A stretch of 64,000 nucleotides of DNA from assembly GCA_034006985.1 (NCBI GenBank), contig JAVERT010000003.1, positions 102,102 to 166,101 of the forward strand. The letters are read 5' to 3'. Positions 60,483 through 64,000 of this stretch are shown here, in pieces. Below the pieces are notes generated by a model. The model searched no databases and had not been told where the DNA came from. It was given only the letters and a program-made list of their open reading frames with translations. The first letter of the stretch is position 1, and each line of letters begins with the position of its first letter. This stretch comes from Gudongella sp034006985 (GTDB lineage: Bacteria; Bacillota; Clostridia; Tissierellales; Tissierellaceae). The translations under genes and the position numbers were made by a program.

Positions 60483-61169
60483 TTACTGATTTCCTACTAT
60501 TTTTTCCATATTTTTCATCCTGTAGGGATAAGAATCTACAAGTTCTCCAAGAGCAAAAAACCTCTTACCATTTTTAGATGTGTAATAACAAGTCATTAAA
60601 GATATAATCGGTTTTCCTCTTTCTTCGGCTTGTTTTTCTTCAATCATATATATAGCAGTCTCTGGTACCAGCACAGTTTCATATATCTCATACTCATATA
60701 CATTAATTTTATCAGTTATCCTTACTTGCATACCTTCCTTTGCATTTAATAGATTTCCAAAAAGGAGTTTTGGGTCTTTTCTGTAATGGGATGCTAGTGG
60801 ATAATTACCTTCTCCCATTTTTATATCTGGCATCATAGTACCTGCTCCTGCTAGCATGTTCGCTTCTGTTACACCTTTTAATATAGGCAAGTCTATGCCT
60901 AAATCTGGGATAATTAGCTGTCCTATTACATTTTCTCCCTGAAATTTATACGTATTAATTATAGCACTGCTTGGATCCACATCTTCTATTGCACTATAAT
61001 CGTATACTCCTTCTTTTTTGTTATTTTCTTCAATCTGTTCTACAGTAATATCCTCCACAATTTCTACAGATTTTTTTGCTTGATTCTTTATCAATAAATC
61101 TGGCAAAAATTGAGCCCCTATTAATGCTATTCCTGCTATTATTAAAATACTAGATATCCATTTTTTCAT
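60483..61169 (-). CDS. Sortase (class D/B-type)
   Basis: 228 residues. N-terminal anchor IISSILIIAGIALIGAQF; catalytic His in LASHYRKD, Cys in ISLMTCYYTS, and Arg in NGKRFFALGE. Attaches surface proteins to peptidoglycan; no LPxTG substrate is encoded beside it. ATG at 61169 follows GAGGTG. Confidence 0.87.
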   Translation of the reverse strand: MKKWISSILIIAGIALIGAQFLPDLLIKNQAKKSVEIVEDITVEQIEENNKKEGVYDYSAIEDVDPSSAIINTYKFQGENVIGQLIIPDLGIDLPILKGVTEANMLAGAGTMMPDIKMGEGNYPLASHYRKDPKLLFGNLLNAKEGMQVRITDKINVYEYEIYETVLVPETAIYMIEEKQAEERGKPIISLMTCYYTSKNGKRFFALGELVDSYPYRMKNMEKIVGNQ

Positions 61170-61222
61170 ATTATACACCTCATTCTAATGATACCCAGTG
61201 TAGGTAGTTTTTCACAAATATT

Positions 61223-61627
61223 TTATTCTTCACCAAACCAAAGTTTTATTTCTCTAGTTGCTGACTCTTTAGAATCTGATGCATGTACTATATTTTGAGT
61301 CTTTGACAATGCAAAATCTCCTCTAATGGTGCCCGGCGAAGCACATAAAGGATCTGTTTCTCCTACCATTAATCTCATAATCGAGATTGCATTCTCACCT
61401 TCAACAACAAGAACCATTGCTTTCCCACTAGTAAAGAATTTTATAAGTTCATTGTAAAAACTCTTATCTTTGTGTTCTATATAATGTTCTCTAATCAAAT
61501 CTTCACTCGGTTTTATTAACTTTGCTTCTGTAATCTTTAAATCTTTTCTCTCGATTCGTTTTATTACTTCACCAATAAGACCTCTCATAACTCCATCTGG
61601 CTTTATAATAATTAAAGTTTTTTGCAT
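61223..61627 (-). CDS. ndk: Nucleoside diphosphate kinase
   Basis: 134 residues. TLIIIKPDGVMRGLIGE start, active-site His in NIVHASDSKESA, and GTIRGDFAL. Balances NTP pools. AGGAGG site. Confidence 0.97.
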   Translation of the reverse strand: MQKTLIIIKPDGVMRGLIGEVIKRIERKDLKITEAKLIKPSEDLIREHYIEHKDKSFYNELIKFFTSGKAMVLVVEGENAISIMRLMVGETDPLCASPGTIRGDFALSKTQNIVHASDSKESATREIKLWFGEE

Positions 61628-61639
61628 GATAGTCTCCTC

Positions 61640-62722
61640 CTAATCTTTTATAGTAGCACCTTGGCTTTTTGCAACTTTTTTAAATCCATCTGTCATTTCT
61701 ATAGTACCATCTGCAAATATCCATATTGCTTCTAAATTTTCTTTAGATTCTGCTAATGCTCTGCTTTCTTCATATGGCAATAAAAATAATTCTGTTGAAT
61801 AGTAATCTCCATACCCTGCATTATCTGTAATTACATTAACTGCTCTATAATACTCTGCTGGCATTAATGTATCTGGGCTTATTAAATGGTGAACTCTTTT
61901 ATCCCCCACATAATAGTATCTTTGATAATCCCCTGAGCTTACAACTGCTGCATCATTTAGAAATACAGTATCTAGTATATTGCTTCCATCACCAAAAATC
62001 TGCTTATCTGGATTTTGTATACCAATAGCCCATCTATCTTTAATATTCTCCATAGGTTTATTTATTGACCTAATATTCCCTCCTGCACTTATAATCCAGG
62101 AATCAAAGCCTTTTTCTATCATCTCTTGTACAACTATTTCGGTAGCATATCCCTTTGCAACAGCCCCAACGTCAATAGACATATCTGGATCTTCTAAAAA
62201 TATAGTACTATCATTTTCATTTACTATTATTTTATCAATATCTGTATGCTTATTTGCCTCTAAAAGAAGCTCCATTGGTGGTAACTTAGCATCAGCCGGA
62301 TCAGCTTCCGCCATTTCTCTATATTCAGACCATATAGAAATAACTGAGCCAAATGCAATATTTGTCTTTTGGTTTGTATCTATATACATCTGTTTAGAGA
62401 ACTTAATCAAATCCAATAAATCTTTTTCAACTTGGACTGGCTTTATTCCAGCATTATCGTTAATGGTTTTTATATTATTTATCCCCTCATAGTTATTATA
62501 CTTATCAAACAGTTGATGAAGTTCTAAAAACCTATCGTGAATATCCTTTGCATATTGATCAAATTCTTCTTGAGTTTCTGCATAACCTATTGTTTGTGTT
62601 ATAGTATCAAATGAATCAAAAAAAGTGTCACTATATTTAGTGTAAACTACTTTATCTGTACATCCTGAAATAGTTGTTACTAGAACAATTATCACTAAAA
62701 TTAAACTAATCCTTTTTTTCAA
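61640..62722 (-). CDS. apbE: FAD:protein FMN transferase ApbE (lipoprotein form)
   Basis: About 360 residues. Lipobox TTISGCTDK; DVGAVAKGYATEIVVQEM and WIISAGGNIRSI are ApbE motifs; GSVISIWSEYRE. It transfers FMN to Thr of SGAT-type sites in the neighbouring FMN-binding proteins. TTG at 62722 or GTG at 62731 may start it. Part of the flavin-based electron transfer cluster. Confidence 0.93.
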   Translation of the reverse strand: MKKRISLILVIIVLVTTISGCTDKVVYTKYSDTFFDSFDTITQTIGYAETQEEFDQYAKDIHDRFLELHQLFDKYNNYEGINNIKTINDNAGIKPVQVEKDLLDLIKFSKQMYIDTNQKTNIAFGSVISIWSEYREMAEADPADAKLPPMELLLEANKHTDIDKIIVNENDSTIFLEDPDMSIDVGAVAKGYATEIVVQEMIEKGFDSWIISAGGNIRSINKPMENIKDRWAIGIQNPDKQIFGDGSNILDTVFLNDAAVVSSGDYQRYYYVGDKRVHHLISPDTLMPAEYYRAVNVITDNAGYGDYYSTELFLLPYEESRALAESKENLEAIWIFADGTIEMTDGFKKVAKSQGATIKD

Positions 62723-62770
62723 ATTTATCACCCTCGATTATCATACCAAATACCCTTTTTACAAGCAAAT

Positions 62771-62800
62771 AAAACTCCCTCATTTTGAGGGAGTTTTTTT
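62771..62800. terminator. Terminator before apbE region
   Basis: AAAACTCCCTCA / TGAGGGAGTTTT plus a T-run on each side. Confidence 0.85.
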
Positions 62801-62802
62801 AA

Positions 62803-63876
62803 TTATTTTGCTGTTTGTGCTGATTCTCCTACAACATATAAATAATCAGCTATTCCAATTGTAACTGAGGATACTAAGTCCTCATCAGTTGCTTTACCAT
62901 CTTCTAATTCTAAACTTGTAATTTCATCTATAGTTTTTCCAACCATCCAATCTCCAAGAGCTCTTGCTTGTTCAAACCACTCCTTACCTATAGCTGATGC
63001 TTTTACCATACCATAATCAGTGCCAAGTTCATTTTTAGTCTTAAATTCTGCCATTTTATCAGTTTCAACTTTTCCTTCTAAATCATAGTTGATTTTTACT
63101 TGTGCTGTGTCTATAACTGTACCAGCAACTTTATTATCTGAATCAAATGCAGTAGCAGCCATCATTGTATCAACTTGCGCAAGTGCGCCTTTGTCAGCCT
63201 CTGCTGGTGTTGAACTTGCTACTGATGTTTTTACTCCAAGTCCAACAGTTTCAGCATTTTCTACCATTATAGCTTCATTCCAAGCTTGCTCAAATGCGGC
63301 AAGATAATCACCTACGTGAACAGTTACTGAAGATACTAGATCTTCCTCAGCTGTTTTCCCCTCTTCGATTTTCATCCCTAAAATTTCATCGGCAGTTTTG
63401 CCAACCATCCACTCTTCAAGAGCTTGTGCTTGTTCAAACCATTCCTTACCTATAGCTGATGCTTTTACCATACCGTAATCAGTGCCAAGTTCTTTTTTAG
63501 TTTTGAACTCTTCAGCTGTATCAGTAATAATAGCCATATTCTCGTCAAATTCAACCGCTGTTTGTGCAACATCTAATTCAGCACTTACAACTTTTCCATC
63601 CATATCAAAACCTACTGCCATAATTGTTACATCTGCCTGCGCTTTCGCTGTTTTATCATCAGTTTTATCGCTAGAACTTTCTATAGATATAACATGACCT
63701 AAACCAAGTTTAGTAATAACTCCCATTTCTGTCATTGGTTCTTCTGCTGGTTCCGCTACTGATTCTTCAACTGGCGTTTCAGTTGGTTCTTCCACAGGCG
63801 TTTCAGTTGGTGCACATCCTGCCAAAACACTAAAACTTAATACAAATACTAATAGCAATGCTAATATTTTTTTCAT
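62803..63876 (-). CDS. Lipoprotein with duplicated FMN-binding-like/DUF domain
   Basis: 357 residues. Lipobox SVLAGCAPT, a Pro/Thr/Glu linker (TETPVEEPTETPVEES), then two ~140-residue repeats each holding GTDYGMVKASAIGKEWFEQA and DLVSSVT. The repeats are about 50 percent alike. Likely extracellular electron-transfer partner or sensor near apbE. ATG at 63876 follows TGGAGGG; a longer frame to 63909 lacks that site. Confidence 0.75.
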   Translation of the reverse strand: MKKILALLLVFVLSFSVLAGCAPTETPVEEPTETPVEESVAEPAEEPMTEMGVITKLGLGHVISIESSSDKTDDKTAKAQADVTIMAVGFDMDGKVVSAELDVAQTAVEFDENMAIITDTAEEFKTKKELGTDYGMVKASAIGKEWFEQAQALEEWMVGKTADEILGMKIEEGKTAEEDLVSSVTVHVGDYLAAFEQAWNEAIMVENAETVGLGVKTSVASSTPAEADKGALAQVDTMMAATAFDSDNKVAGTVIDTAQVKINYDLEGKVETDKMAEFKTKNELGTDYGMVKASAIGKEWFEQARALGDWMVGKTIDEITSLELEDGKATDEDLVSSVTIGIADYLYVVGESAQTAK

Positions 63877-64000
63877 TATTTCCCTCCAAATATTTTCTTT
63901 TTTTGTCACGCATTTATATTATAACATAGGAAAACCCTTTCAATCAATAGATATATTTAAATACGTATATGTAGAGTCTAGAGAAGTCAAACATTTGTGA

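Overview
The window is AT-rich DNA typical of low-GC Firmicutes, probably an anaerobic Clostridia/Tissierellia-type bacterium. The evidence is strong AAGGAGG ribosome-binding sites, an S-box (SAM-I) leader on metK, long-form HPF, RecD2, ApbE/FMN-binding lipoproteins, and a selenocysteine-containing peroxidase-like gene. The species cannot be named from what is visible.

Layout. Positions 1-12.95 kb are host chromosome: 5' end of secA, a nitrilase, hpf, a cluster of DnaA-box-like 9-mers, an aromatic-acid-exporter-like protein, pepF, an S9 peptidase, a YihY-type membrane protein, comFC, recD2, and metK under a SAM riboswitch. tRNA-Pro(UGG) follows at 12954-13030. A complete ~38 kb siphovirus-type prophage is integrated at the 3' end of that tRNA. 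It is bounded by a 15-bp direct repeat (13016-13030 and 51064-51078). Host DNA resumes at about 51.08 kb: SixA-like phosphatase, TauE/rhodanese pair, a hydrolase, two stalk-domain secreted proteins, an AhpD-like selenoprotein, radical SAM protein, PgpA-like protein, FMN-binding lipoproteins, TatA/TatC, sortase, ndk and apbE.

The prophage is ordered from right to left on the minus strand. Cro-like regulator and small early genes lead to a HUH Rep with a candidate origin, then RecU, SSB, two DNA methyltransferases, HNH and terminases. Portal, ClpP-like protease, HK97 capsid, connectors, tail tube, tail chaperones with a -1 frameshift, and tape measure come next. Tail-tip/fibre proteins, a diversity-generating retroelement (DGR), holin and a three-domain endolysin finish the module. 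The immunity/integration module (CI-like repressor, ncRNA, AbiF-like HEPN protein, ImmA/IrrE peptidase, large serine integrase) reads rightward. Five ACAC-N5-GTGT operators lie in and beside the divergent control region.

Most notable observations: (1) a DGR with target gene, avd, template repeat and reverse transcriptase, in which all 15 substitutions in the variable core fall on template adenines; (2) a one-base frameshift that removes the conserved GHSSHANSY-type end of its reverse transcriptase; (3) an AbiF/HEPN gene preceded by its own short promoter-terminator ncRNA; (4) an AhpD-like CxxU selenoprotein that reads as a truncated gene unless UGA is decoded; (5) a small early phage protein whose C-terminus copies the C-terminus of the phage's own tape measure; (6) an integrase whose last residues and terminator are exchanged by integration.
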